In this document: positions 1 through 10,135 of the stretch, one piece after another | Position numbering within the stretch: the first letter of the stretch is position 1 | How the letters are laid out: the number at the start of each line of letters is the position of its first letter | NCBI GenBank assembly: GCA_027559495.1 | Contig: JAMXSV010000006.1 | Coordinates: 1,240,001-1,304,000, forward strand | Source of the DNA: Aurifilum marmelostoma | Taxonomy: Eukaryota > Ascomycota > Sordariomycetes > Diaporthales > Cryphonectriaceae | Length of the DNA: 64,000 bases | Direction: 5' to 3' | Notes under the pieces: generated by a model | The model's input: the letters and a program-made list of their open reading frames with translations, nothing else | The model's database searches: none | Told to the model about the DNA's origin: nothing | Made by a program: the position numbers and the translations under genes

Positions 1-2
1 CG

Positions 3-1265
3 GACCTGTCCTTGAACAGCACGCACGAGGAGATTGCACAGCTGGGCGATGTCGTGTTCAGCGGCGTGACAAGGGTTCTGCTGGGCAGCAGCGACGAGAA
101 GCTCGAGGCGGTGGTAGGAGAAGAGGCTCCTTTCAACGTTGTCGTCTCGAGTGGTAAGATCGCGTGTGTCGGGTCCTGTGGTGCTGAGATGACCGCTGCC
201 ACCACTAAGGGAGCAAAGGCCGTCCACCTTGACGACGGCTACCTCACGAACTCCTTTACCGCGTTTGGCTCCACATTGGGCCTGAACGCCATCGACGCCG
301 AGTCCAGCACCGACGACGGCGATAGCTCCCAGGTCTTCAGCCGTGCCGTCGACGGACTAGCCCTTGACACCAAGAAGCTTCACGTCGCCCACGAGTTCGC
401 CATCACCCGCGCCATCACCGCGCCCGAGTTCGCAGGAGGGTCCGACAGCGCTCGAAAGGGCGTGAGCGTGGGCTTTTCGACGGCAGCCAAGACAGCCCTC
501 GACAGCGGCGCAGTGTGGGCTGACGATGTTGCTGTGCACTACACGCTCACCACATCCGCCAAGCGGGACGACACTCCGTCCATCTCGAGCGCCGTCGGGG
601 CCCTGCGCTACAAGCTGCTAAAAGCTATCGCCAGCACGTCGACTGAGGAAGACACGTTCAAGGACCCTTACTCGGAGGAGGCCTACCTAAAGAAGGTCGT
701 CGGGGGTGAGCTGCCCTTGGTCTTGACTGTGCACTCGGCCGACACCATCGCCGCCATCCTCCAGGTCAAGAAGACGGTTGAGGCAGAGCTCGCCCCAACC
801 TCCGACAAGAAGATCCGGCTGGTAGTTGTCGGCGGCGCGGAATCCCACCTCGTTGCGGACGAGCTCGCGGCTGCCGGCGTGGGCGTCGTGCTCGCACCCG
901 CCCAGAGTTACGCCACAAGCTGGCAGCAGCGCCGCTCCCTACCAGGAGCCCCACTGACCAACGGCACGACTATTGACAGGCTGGTCGAGGCGGGCGTGGT
1001 GACGGCGCTGGGCCTCGAGGAGGACTGGATCGTACGAGACCTGGCGCTGCTTGCGGGTGTCGCATACCGAAACGGCGGGGCCAGGCTGAGCGAACAGGAT
1101 GCGCTGGACCTTGTGTCGGCCAATATCTACAAGATGCTGGGACTCGAGGTGCCCAAGGCTGAGGTGGGTGGGCATTTCGCTGTGTTCGAGGGGAGCCCGC
1201 TGGAGATTGGATCGCGGGTCAAGGCTGTTGGCGGTGGCCTGGGGACGGTTTCTTTGTTTGAGTAG
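3..1265 (+). CDS. Amidohydrolase-like protein, C-terminal part (5' end outside window)
   Basis: The reading frame is open from the first bases of the window, so the gene is truncated on its 5' side; the first in-frame codons read D-L-S-L-N-S-T and no initiator ATG is visible. About 420 residues end at TAG. The layout resembles fungal amidohydrolases related to imidazolonepropionase (often filed as carbohydrate esterase family 9-like): a segment with GLNAI..ESSTDDG after a GYLT turn, a VAHEFAITRAITAP block, and a C-terminal ALGLEEDWIVRDLALLAG...NIYKMLGLE block that in the superfamily closes the TIM barrel and leads to the small beta domain. The usual metal-binding HxH after the first barrel strand is not seen (FTAFGSTLG stands there), so activity is uncertain. 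The family assignment is from recalled motifs; substrate unknown. Confidence 0.7.
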   Translation, partial: DLSLNSTHEEIAQLGDVVFSGVTRVLLGSSDEKLEAVVGEEAPFNVVVSSGKIACVGSCGAEMTAATTKGAKAVHLDDGYLTNSFTAFGSTLGLNAIDAESSTDDGDSSQVFSRAVDGLALDTKKLHVAHEFAITRAITAPEFAGGSDSARKGVSVGFSTAAKTALDSGAVWADDVAVHYTLTTSAKRDDTPSISSAVGALRYKLLKAIASTSTEEDTFKDPYSEEAYLKKVVGGELPLVLTVHSADTIAAILQVKKTVEAELAPTSDKKIRLVVVGGAESHLVADELAAAGVGVVLAPAQSYATSWQQRRSLPGAPLTNGTTIDRLVEAGVVTALGLEEDWIVRDLALLAGVAYRNGGARLSEQDALDLVSANIYKMLGLEVPKAEVGGHFAVFEGSPLEIGSRVKAVGGGLGTVSLFE

Positions 1266-1652
1266 TACCTACTTGGGCAGTGGATCGGTGGATGGAATAC
1301 TAGTTGTATTCACGTCATGTTTGGTTAAAGGAAAAGTAAAACCTGTTGTAAAAGAGTGAGCGGAACTCCTGTTTTATTTGTATTTGATTCAACAAGATTG
1401 ACAGGCTATTTTGCGGGCTACTATTTATATTACTACCACTTTACATTGCAAAGGTCTCAACTCGGTTTCTGGAGAGGGTGCTCAGCCTGCCTACTGAAGT
1501 TGCTCTGCGGACGGTGGAGTTTCTCAAGTCGAGGGGGGTACGGGCGATGGGGAACAGCAGCAACAGACAGCGGGGCCGGCGCGGATGCTACTAGAGGAGG
1601 AGGAGGAGGAGGAGCAGGGGCCGAGGAGGGCGGAGGTGGAACGGAACAAGTG

Positions 1653-2329
1653 ATGAAGGCGTCGGGGTCGGTACAGCAGGTAATTCCGCTGGACATTGAG
1701 AGGCGGCTGGAGAGATTGGAGATGGAATATCGGTTGCTCCAGGAGAAGCAGGACGAGTCGATTAGACTATTGACTTATAACATGTCAGACGGTGCCGATT
1801 TGAACTTGCTAGTAAGTCTAACAAGTCGGCAGCCCAGCAGATGATGAGGTTAGTCTCCCTTTGCTGACATCTAGATAATGGAAACTCCAGAGAAAGCTAT
1901 CATTACCACAGGAGCCAGCACTGGAAGACCGACAGCTTGAGACGGTTGCGACTGCTGGCCAGTATATGCAGCTGGTTGTGGCGGGGAAGAGAGACTCTAT
2001 AACTGCTGCTGCTGCTGCCGCTGCTGCTACAACAACCTCGACGTTGAGTGCGGGGGATGCTCAGATGTTGTTACACGACGTCGGACTCCGTAAGTTGCGA
2101 GTCCCTTTCTCCAACGGACGGTACACATTGCACGATGGCCCCACGGCTCCGAGACTAACTTCCCCTCGCTCTTTTCCCGACAGGCCTCGGCAGAATATTG
2201 CTCGAATGGGCCGGCAACACCATGAAGCAGTCGCTCATCACCGCTGCGTCCAGGTCCACAGCCAACGAGGCAGTTGTCGGGGCGGGAGCTGACCTCGCTG
2301 GGCGGCTGGTGGATGCCATCATGATCTGA
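1653..2329 (+). CDS. Hypothetical protein with short coiled-coil start, three exons
   Basis: Not recognised. A spliced model joins 1653-1811, 1891-2089 and 2184-2329. Introns 1812-1890 (GTAAGT...CAG) and 2090-2183 (GTAAGT...CAG) keep phase and remove in-frame stops. The product starts with a charged heptad-like helix (LDIERRLERLEMEYRLLQEK), has an Ala/Thr-rich linker from a GCT repeat, and ends in a hydrophobic helix region (GRILLEWAGNTMKQSL ... AGRLVDAIMI). The start is uncertain. Upstream in another frame, 1457-1537 encodes a protein-like helix (TRFLERVLSLPTEVALRTV) that would join in phase through a possible intron 1538-1679, so the true gene may start earlier. It lies downstream of the amidohydrolase on the same strand and is convergent with the GTPase gene. 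Confidence 0.5.
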
Positions 2330-2749
2330 GTGTGAGGTAGCAGTCATTATAAGGACTAAACAGCGGGCAAGCTTTGAATAACGCAAAAGCGCTGCCAGAA
2401 CTCTCAAGCTTCCTCCTCCGTCTGGTCCGCACAAGATGCTGATGATGATTCGCCCACGATATCTTTTTTCTCACCCAACATCCGTAGCAATTTTCTTTTT
2501 TCCCCCAACTCTCTGCCTCTCGAGGGCCCATAGCTGGTAGCCACCACGTCCAGTCTCCCAAGGGATCCTCTCCATGTTTCTAGATAGACATGCTGCCCAC
2601 CGTCATTAAACACACCAAAACTATGCTGAGGTATATGGATATGAACAAACAAATGTAACCTTGCACAAGGAAGAAGATGACGCCACGCATATCGTGAAGC
2701 CCTTCGCAAGTTTCCACAAAAAAAAAAAAAAAAAAAGAATAGCACCCGC
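2330..2749. other. Intergenic, convergent 3' ends
   Basis: Shared 3' region of the hypothetical gene and the Rho-like gene. It holds a pure A run of about 18 bases near 2719-2736. No gene is seen. Confidence 0.6.
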
Positions 2750-5748
2750 TCAAGCCCGCCCATCATCCGACCTCCTCGCGCTGCTCCCACCGTTGAGGCC
2801 AAAGAACTTGCCGATCCTGGACAGCGGCCGCTGGCCCTTCTTGCGGCTGTCCTTGTTGATCTGCATGGCCACGCGCGCCGTCTCGCCCAGGACCTCGAGC
2901 ACGCCGTCGCCCGTCCGCGCCGAGCACTCGAGGTACCGCGACGCGCCGATGTTCTCGCGGAACTGCTCGCCCTGCTCCGGGGTGACGAGGGCCTTGCCGC
3001 TGCGGCGGAGCTTCTCGACCGACCGCGCGTGGAAGCGTATGTCGGCCTTGAGGCCGACGAGGAGGATCGCCGCGCCGGGGCAGTTGCGGTTGACTTCTGC
3101 CACCCACTGCCGATTGTTTGCAAAAAAGCAAGTGCTCGTGTTAGCCGCCAGAGCGCCGGGGAAGAAGAAGAAGAAGAAAAAAAAGTGGACGAGGGAGGGA
3201 GGGAGGGAGGGAGGGAGGGAGACACAGGCTTGCACTCACGCGTCCGAGGTGCTTCCCCTTGGAATCGGTCGAGCCGATGTTGACGCTGAAACAGACCAGC
3301 GCCACGTGCGCGTCGTTGAGCCAGGTCGGGTCGTAGTCGATGCCGCGTATGTCCCAGAGGGATAGTTCCATGGGCTCCTCGTCGACTGCGATGCGGACGG
3401 TCTCGGTGATGCTGCACTTGTCGGTCTTGCCCTGCAGGGGAAAAGATGTCTACATTAGTGATCTATTTTTGGAACCGAGGAAAAGCCTTTCAGAGAGAGA
3501 CAGAGGGGAATGAAAAAATAGCACTCACCTTTGGATAATGTCCTTTGGCCATCCGGCTATACATTGCACTGTCAGCTCCTACTACATATGACCACGAACA
3601 AGCGTCCTGCGCAGAAATAGAGAATGGCTCCTACGTGATCATGCAAGTCTTGCCGCAGCTGAAATTCCCGACCACGACGGCCTTCTTCTTGATAAACGGG
3701 CCTGGGAACTTGGGTATATACACGATGGGCGCCTTGGGCAGCGGCTTCTGCATGACAAAGTTCTGCGTGTTCATGGTCGACATGGACTGCATCTCCCGCA
3801 GGCCGTGGTTGTCGTTGCTGGTGCTGCCGCTGTTGGTATGGCCCGGCGGCGGGCGGGCGCCCGAGGCGAACTGGGGGTTGGACCGGGTGCTCGGCGAGGG
3901 CTGCGTGCTCGACGTGAGCGTGGACTCGGCGGTCCGGTGCGAGGCGGGCACGGATGAGGACTTGGCCAGCGGGTGGGACTCGGACAGCGGCGGCCTGGAG
4001 ACGTCGGCCTGCGCGAGGGGCAGGTTCCCGTCGCGCAGGCTGCCCGTGTCGTTGGTGCCGTTGTTGGAGGCGGCCTCGTCGCCGTCCGCGTCGTCGCCCT
4101 CGGTGGTGGTCTTGATGGTCGAGAGGGACTGGATGACGCTGGCCTGGTCCGAGCCCTCGGCCCGCGGCGAGGTGTGGGTGTAGACGTGGCCGACGAGGTT
4201 CACGGACAGCCGGCCCAGCACGTGCACCGGCACCTGCGCAAAGGCCAGGGCCTCCTCCGAGATCTCGCCTGCTTCCTCGCCGTCGTCGCCAGTCACCTCC
4301 TTCTCGTTGTGTATGGCGACCTCGAGGCCGGACGTGCTGGGGCGGCCTGGCGGGCGCTCCAGTTGTTGTTGTTGTTGTGATGGTGGGTATCCAGAGTGGT
4401 TGATGTGTACGAGACCGTTTAATGACGGCCTGGCTGGTGTTGATTCTTGGCCTTCAGAGGACCGGTAGGACGGTGTCTTTCGATGGCTGGCTCTTGATCC
4501 CATCTGCGGCCCTCGCGACGACGAGGCGCTCCTGGTGAATTGTTGTTGTTCCCGGCTGGCAAACTGTGTCGGCGAGATGGTCGCATTGTTGCCGTGGTCC
4601 GAGTTGAGGAACCCGTCCATCACGAAGAAGCCCGTGGCAGGTGCCCTTCCGTCGGCCGACGCATCCGGCTCCGGCGTCCTGTTGGGCGCGAAGAACAAAC
4701 TCGCCGGCCTGTTGGCATCGGATGACGACAGCGGTGGCGGCGGCGGCGGCGGCGGCGGCTGTCCCCTGGGAAGAAGATTCTCCAGACCCCTGTCGGGCAC
4801 CGCCTCGTCACCAGTACCACCAGCCACCGCGGCGTCGTGGTCATCATCAGCACGGCCGTGCTCGCCAGTGTGGTTCCTCCTTAGGGGCGCGGGCACGGGG
4901 ACCGAGGCCCGGAGCTCGCGGGCCATGGCCAGCTCGGGGCCCGAGTACCCGTCGGCGGCGTCGAGGGTCCTGACGGCGTCCTCCCAGACCTCTGTCCTGG
5001 CGAGCCTCTCGGCGTAGGTGATGATCTGGCCGAGGTGGACCTGGAGGGCAAAGTGCTCGCGGGCGAGGGTGGCGTTGCTGTAGCTGATGCGGATGGAGGA
5101 GCCGAGGCGCTGCAGCTCGTCGAGGACGTGCGAGACGTGCAGCTGGTCGCCGCCGTCGTCGCGGAACCTCGACCTGCGCCGCGAGACCAGGATGGCGATG
5201 AGGTCCGAGACGAGGCCCATGAGGCCGCGGTGCACGCCCAGCGACTTGGACAGCTCGCCCACCTCGTCCCGGCCGCCGGCGGTCCACCTGGGGCAGCTGG
5301 ACGGGTCGGCGTCGGCGTGGCGGCGCAGGACGGCGTCGATCCTGAGCACGACCCCGATACAGTTGGTCAGGATGGGCCGTAGGTGCGTCTGCAGCTCCTC
5401 GGGGATGGCAGGCCTCCTGGTGATAGCAGCAGCACCACGACCACGACCACCACCACCACCGGCCCTCCCGCCGGCGGGGCCGGCGCCGGCGCTCTGCATG
5501 TCGTAGTCGTCGAGCAGCTGCAGCACCATCAGCAGCTCCGAGAGCTCGCGGGTGACGGGGGCGAGGTCGGCCCTGGACGAGCGGCACCGGCGCACAAAGT
5601 TGGTCACGTCTGCCGAGATCTTCTGCACCGTCGAGATGAGCGCCTGGCATGCGGAGCCGATGATGGACACGGGCCTTGTGGTCGTCGCGTCGCCGCCGTT
5701 GCTGCTGCTGCCGCCCACAGCGGCGTCGTCGGCGGCTGCAGGTTCCAT
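2750..5748 (-). CDS. Long fungal protein with C-terminal Rho-like GTPase domain
   Basis: Exons on the minus strand are 5748-3635, 3568-3529, 3431-3240 and 3106-2750 (introns 66, 97 and 133 bp, all phase-consistent), giving 900 aa. Residues about 15-230 form a helical region resembling the Helo-like/PigL_N N-terminal domain of fungal STAND proteins (ACQALISTVQKISADV; RELSELLMVLQLLDDYD). About 230-680 is low-complexity and probably disordered, with Pro and Gln runs. Residues 685-900 are a small GTPase of Rho type: P-loop G694-NFSCGKT-701, WD745-IRG, GLKAD804 at the NKxD position, ECSA845. The Gly12-equivalent is Phe696, and Gln61 of DTAGQ is lost (D-I-R-G-I). No CAAX prenylation box is present; the tail is basic. 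Family knowledge says such changes impair GTP hydrolysis, as in Rnd proteins. ATG at 5748 was chosen because the in-frame extension upstream is Lys/Glu-rich and comes from a pyrimidine-rich leader. Confidence 0.8.
3190..3221. repeat. (GGGA)n G-rich tract in GTPase-gene intron
   Basis: About eight GGGA/GAGG units lie inside the last intron (3107-3239) of the Rho-like gene, roughly 20 bp from its 5' splice site. The G-rich strand is the plus strand, so the pre-mRNA is C/U-rich here. Confidence 0.85.
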
Positions 5749-6612
5749 TGTGGCCCGGATGAGAGGCGGAAGGTGATATGTCGTCGGGAGACCATGAGAG
5801 GCGCTGCTTTTAGAAACTCCTTTTCTGGTGGTTTCCTTTTTTCCTTTCTCTTTCTTTCTTCCTTCCTCTTCGTTCCTCTTCGTAAAGGTCTTTTTTTTCT
5901 TTTCCTCCTGTCTCCTCTGCTTCGTCTTGTTCACCTTTCCTCCTCCACCCCTCCTACTCTTCCTGAAAAGGGCTGTACTTGGTATGTGGTGAGTGAGATC
6001 ACTGAAGACGCTTTAATTGAGCCGACTGTTGGGGGCTGGTCGCGTGTCCCTTGAATTTTTATTATTTTTTTTTCTTCTTCTTCTTTCTTTTCTCTCCTCA
6101 GGCCGAGGCGCAGAGAATCGGACCAACCACCTGCGACACCAGAGAGCTTGGCGGGATGAGGCTCTCTCAGAAGAAGGCTCGAGAAGGGAACAGCCTACTC
6201 TGGGCTGGATGCGGCAGACGATGATACTCTGGTGCAGGAGTGGGGGTGGGAGGGTGGCTTCGGAGCCCCTCGAGTCTGGTGTGCAGCGAGAGCTCCCGAG
6301 CTCTCTCTCTCTCGCTCCAGGTCAGTGAGTGGGAGAGATTTTGGGCGTCAAAATCCTCGTTATGCAAGAGGAAATTCAACATGACCAGGGGACGCATCCC
6401 ACACACAGGAGGCAGAGTGTCACACACCACCACCACATGCAGACAAGACACAGAGACACAGGCCTAAACCCACCCCCCTCCCCCCCCCATGGAACAGAGG
6501 GTTGGGCTCGGGCGGGCACTGTGGTGCTAATGGCGACTGACGAGGTGCGGTCTCATTGGGTGGGACCCGCCCGGGGACCCGGAAAGAAGGAATGTCCTAA
6601 GAAGTTATTACT

Positions 6613-6651
6613 GAGAGAGAGAAAGAGAGAGAGTGTGTGTGTGTGTGTGTG
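6613..6651. repeat. Compound microsatellite (GA)n(GT)n, left arm
   Basis: About 20 bp of GA repeat followed directly by about 20 bp of GT repeat. It is the inverse complement type of the 6916-6977 tract. Confidence 0.9.
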
Positions 6652-6914
6652 AGTGTGCCAGGGGGGGGGGTGGGGTGGGCAATGGTTGGCGTGGCGGGAT
6701 GTGTTGGAATCCTTGACGGCAGGAGAGGACAGTGGACGCGCCAGAAGCACAACGCAAGGAGAGGAAAAAAAGAAAAAAAAAAAAAAGACAAAAGAGTGGG
6801 CGCCTGGAGAAACCGGAGCCGCCCTTGGGACACAAATTGCCTGGTGCATGTAACAATACCAGTATCGACGTGTCTGTGTCTGCCTGTCCTGTTGGCCTGG
6901 TGGAGACGACCCGT

Positions 6915-6915
<1 letters not shown>

Positions 6916-6957
<42 letters not shown>

Positions 6958-6977
6958 CTCTCTCTCTCTCTCTCTCT
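6916..6977. repeat. Compound microsatellite (CA)n(CT)n, right arm
   Basis: About 38 bp of CA repeat, then a GC interruption region and about 22 bp of CT repeat. Read on the other strand it matches the order GA then GT of the 6613-6651 tract, so the two can pair as an inverted repeat with about 265 bases between them. Confidence 0.9.
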
Positions 6978-8512
6978 ACACAGAATGGGTACTACTACTA
7001 CTATTACTGCCATGTACCCATACCACCACCACACACCATATACCGTTGTAGTAATTCCCCTGCCTGATCAGACATGAATGAAAAAAAATGGGGCATCCTG
7101 AGATGAGCCGGCAGACAGACCCCATCTCCAGTGCACCCTCTCAGGCCGAGGCCGATCCCTGACGCATGCTGCTGTAAGGACGTCCCTACCTGGAGCGCTC
7201 GTCTCCAGAATGGAACCTAGTGACCCAGACCGCTTCGACCATATGCGCTGGTGGGTGTGGGATGTGAAGAGCCCCGGTTACCCAGGACATCCTGCAGCCT
7301 GGACGGGCCGTCGCTCACTGGCCCTTTTCGGATGATAGGAGGAGGAGGATCAACTGGCTCGATCTTTTTTTCTTGAAAAGTGATAATCATTGTAGGTCAT
7401 CATGATGATGAACGAGGTCAAGAGATCTCCCCTCAAGTGCAAGTCGGCTCTTCAAGATGCCTTTTCCCAGCAGAGACAGCAGACAGGCCATTCGAGGCCA
7501 TTCACCATCATCATCACCTTCTTCTTCTTCCTCCATCTCCTCCGTCAGCAGACAGCTCTTTTTGGCGAGATGACCGCTGACCAGTTCATCCATGGATGAA
7601 CCCTTCCCGAGACGCTCTTCCCTCCTCCTTCTCCTCCAGCCGTATATTCCTCCTGCTCTTCCGCCCCTCCCCCTTGCCGCCACCACACCCTGTCCTGTTG
7701 CACTAAAAAAGTAGTGTGAAATTACCCAGTCTTAAACTTTTGGAAAATCCAACGGCCCAACGACCCCAATCTAGACACTCCCCAGGACACCCGTTTCCCT
7801 TTCTCTCCCTAGGGGGGGGGGTGAGGGGGATGAGAGGAGGGACGGGTGGGTTGCAGCAGAGCAAGGCGGGAAGATCTCGTTTAAGGCCAAGGAGGGTGTC
7901 TAAAGGTGGCGAAACCCCAGTACTTGGATTTATTTCCCATATATCTATTCTTGGAATCCTGAGTCTGGACCGTAATATTTTTTTCCCTCGTTTATTATGG
8001 CTCTGGCGGTGGTCTCTTATCGTCCCCCCCCCCCTCCTCCCCTTCGGAGGTCCCCCAATTTCTGACATGTGCCGTTTGCCGCAGTGGTTGGTTTCTCATT
8101 TCGGGCCAGTCCGTGTGGGCCTTGAGGGTTTTCGGGAGCGCTGAGTTAGCCGAACAATCTGGAGGGGGGTGGGAAAAAGAAAACCGAGAAAGGTTGCATC
8201 AGCATGTTCGTAAATGTCAAAGAAGGGTTCCGCTACCAAGATGGCGGTCCTGTTACAGATCTGCTTGCTTGCTTTTTGTCGAGTAACATGGCTTTCTCGA
8301 ACATTGCCCTTTTATTGGCACTCGGAAAGACATAGAAAAGCTGGTGTCGTTATCGTTGTTGCATGTTCAGCCATACAGAGACCCTGAAGAGACAGCTTGG
8401 CCGATGGAAATCTCATCGTTGCACGGCTTGCAGTTTGTACGAGAAAGCATCTTTGTGGAGCTGGCTTCATTGACTCTACAATTTCAAAAGATTCCTCATC
8501 CCATCGCTACTT

Positions 8513-10135
8513 TTAATCCCAATACCGAATAACGCCGTCCGCCCCAGCCGATACCACCTTGGACGTCTCCTGCGGATGCCACTTGACGCACGTGACGGGG
8601 TCCTTGGTGTCGATCTTGTGGTACATCTTGCACGTCTTCCAGTCCCAGAACACCAGGTATCCGGCCGTGTCACCGCTGGCCAGGAACTGCCCGTCGGGGC
8701 TAATATCGATGTCGATGGCCGTGCCGGCGTTGTTGTGCCCGCGATAGCTCTTCTTCCTGTTCTGCCGGAACTTGTCGTTGGCGTTGTACACCACAATCTG
8801 GTTGTCGCTGCTCTGGTACGCCACAGATTTGCCCGACGGGTGCATCGCGCTCCGCGTCATCGGGAACATGTACGTCTCGGCAATGTACTTGATGGGCACC
8901 GGGATGTTGTAGTCCCACGCCCGCAGCGACTTGTCGTCGCTTGTCGTCATGAACCGGTCGCCAGCCTTGGTGAACGTGATGGTGTTGATGGCCGCCAGGT
9001 GGTGGTCGTACTCCTGCACCGTCTCGTTGCCCCCGCGCGTGTCGAACTGCACAATCTTCTTGTCGTGCATGCCTGCCAGGAATTCATGGCCGTGCTCCGG
9101 TGTCGGGTTGAACACGATGCAGTGCGGCGTGCTGCCTGTGCTGAACTTGCTGATGCACTGGCCCGTCTCCGTGTCCCACAGCTTCATCTGCCGGTCATAC
9201 GACGACGACAGGAAGCGCGTACCATCGTTGTTGAAGGCCAGGTCTGATATCGACTTTGAGTGTCCCGAGTATGTCCGCAGGAGCTCCTTCTGGTGGTAGA
9301 CGTCCCAGATCTTGATCGTCGTGTCCGCCGACCCAGACAGCAGCAGATGCCCGCTGTACGGCAAGAACCGCAGCGACGTGATGGCCTTCTTGTGGTGTTT
9401 CCAAGTGTGCACCATCTTCTTGGGTATATAGTTCGTGATGCTGCCCACCTCCTTCCGAAGGTCGATGTCCAGGTCCTGTGGCACATGCATGTATGTCCTC
9501 CCCTGGTAATCGAACTCGTTCTCGCCGTGGAAGGTCGTCGTCTCGTCGCCCAGCTCCTCGACCTCTTTCCGTCTCGCCAGGGCCTCTGCCGGCGCGGTCA
9601 ACACCGTGCCGCTCTCCACAACGTCATCCCCCTCCTCGTCCTCGTATACCACCTCATACTCCTCGTCGCTTCCCAGCTCTGCCTCATCCTCCACCTCCTC
9701 ATACTCCGCCCGTTTGTACTTGGCCCAGGGCCCTTGGTACGCCCCGTCGCCGTCCGCCACCAGCGCGCTCCCCTTGCCCTCTCTCCGCCGCCTGTTTGCA
9801 GCCGCCTCTTCCTTGAGGTCTTTCCCGCTCATCGCCTCCCTCTGCGGCCCGCCCCCGCGCTCCACGGCGCGGTGCTTTGCGCGGAACGTGTGCTCGCTCA
9901 GGTATGTCTCGGTCGCAAAGCCGGTGAGGACGTTCTTGCGCTTGAGGGAGGACGACGAGCCCTGGGATATCAAAGCGTTTGAGTCGTCACGGAAGGGGTT
10001 GGCAGGTCCCGCTTTTGGTCGCGCGAGGTCTTCGCCGGTGTATTGTACCACGGCGTGTTCAGGGCCGGTTTGTTCGCGGACGATGAGGGCGTCCTGCGGC
10101 GCCATGTTTGGCGGGTAGGCGCCGAAGTCTGCCAT
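8513..10135 (-). CDS. PRP17: Pre-mRNA-processing factor 17 (Prp17/Cdc40), WD40 protein
   Basis: One uninterrupted frame of 540 aa. An acidic and basic N-terminal region (conserved FHG.NEFDYQGRTYMHVPQDL) precedes seven WD40 repeats, seen as IKIWD, MKLWD, VQFDT, LRAWD, VVYN, VFWDW and the final VIRYWD at the C-terminus. Orthologues join the spliceosome around the second transesterification step, contacting U5/U6 and the NineTeen complex; action is nuclear. The repeat set and the PKKMVHTWKHHKKAI junction strongly match Cdc40. ATG at 10135 (MADFGAYPP) is preferred over an in-frame Met 69 bp upstream because orthologues begin with a similar short acidic-aromatic start; this is inference. Gene order: convergent with nothing, next to Erv14 on the same strand. 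Confidence 0.95.
   Translation of the reverse strand: MADFGAYPPNMAPQDALIVREQTGPEHAVVQYTGEDLARPKAGPANPFRDDSNALISQGSSSSLKRKNVLTGFATETYLSEHTFRAKHRAVERGGGPQREAMSGKDLKEEAAANRRRREGKGSALVADGDGAYQGPWAKYKRAEYEEVEDEAELGSDEEYEVVYEDEEGDDVVESGTVLTAPAEALARRKEVEELGDETTTFHGENEFDYQGRTYMHVPQDLDIDLRKEVGSITNYIPKKMVHTWKHHKKAITSLRFLPYSGHLLLSGSADTTIKIWDVYHQKELLRTYSGHSKSISDLAFNNDGTRFLSSSYDRQMKLWDTETGQCISKFSTGSTPHCIVFNPTPEHGHEFLAGMHDKKIVQFDTRGGNETVQEYDHHLAAINTITFTKAGDRFMTTSDDKSLRAWDYNIPVPIKYIAETYMFPMTRSAMHPSGKSVAYQSSDNQIVVYNANDKFRQNRKKSYRGHNNAGTAIDIDISPDGQFLASGDTAGYLVFWDWKTCKMYHKIDTKDPVTCVKWHPQETSKVVSAGADGVIRYWD

Larger units (their letters stand above)
5749..8512. other. 2.8 kb non-coding region with microsatellites
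   Basis: 5' region of the Rho-like gene and 3' region of PRP17. On the plus strand 5820-5960 is C/T-rich, which may be a long 5' leader on the minus strand. The rest holds simple repeats (GA, GT, CA, CT, A runs) and short open frames such as Cys-Val or His-Thr runs, which are translations of dinucleotide repeats. No gene is supported. Confidence 0.6.

Noticed and set aside
5749..5934. Longer N-terminus of the Rho-like protein starting at 5934
   Set aside because: The extension is almost only Lys, Glu, Arg and Thr from a pyrimidine-rich leader; the Met at 5748 starts the folded-looking region.
6553..7077. Frames encoding long Cys-Val or His-Thr runs
   Set aside because: They are translations of GT and CA microsatellites, not genes.
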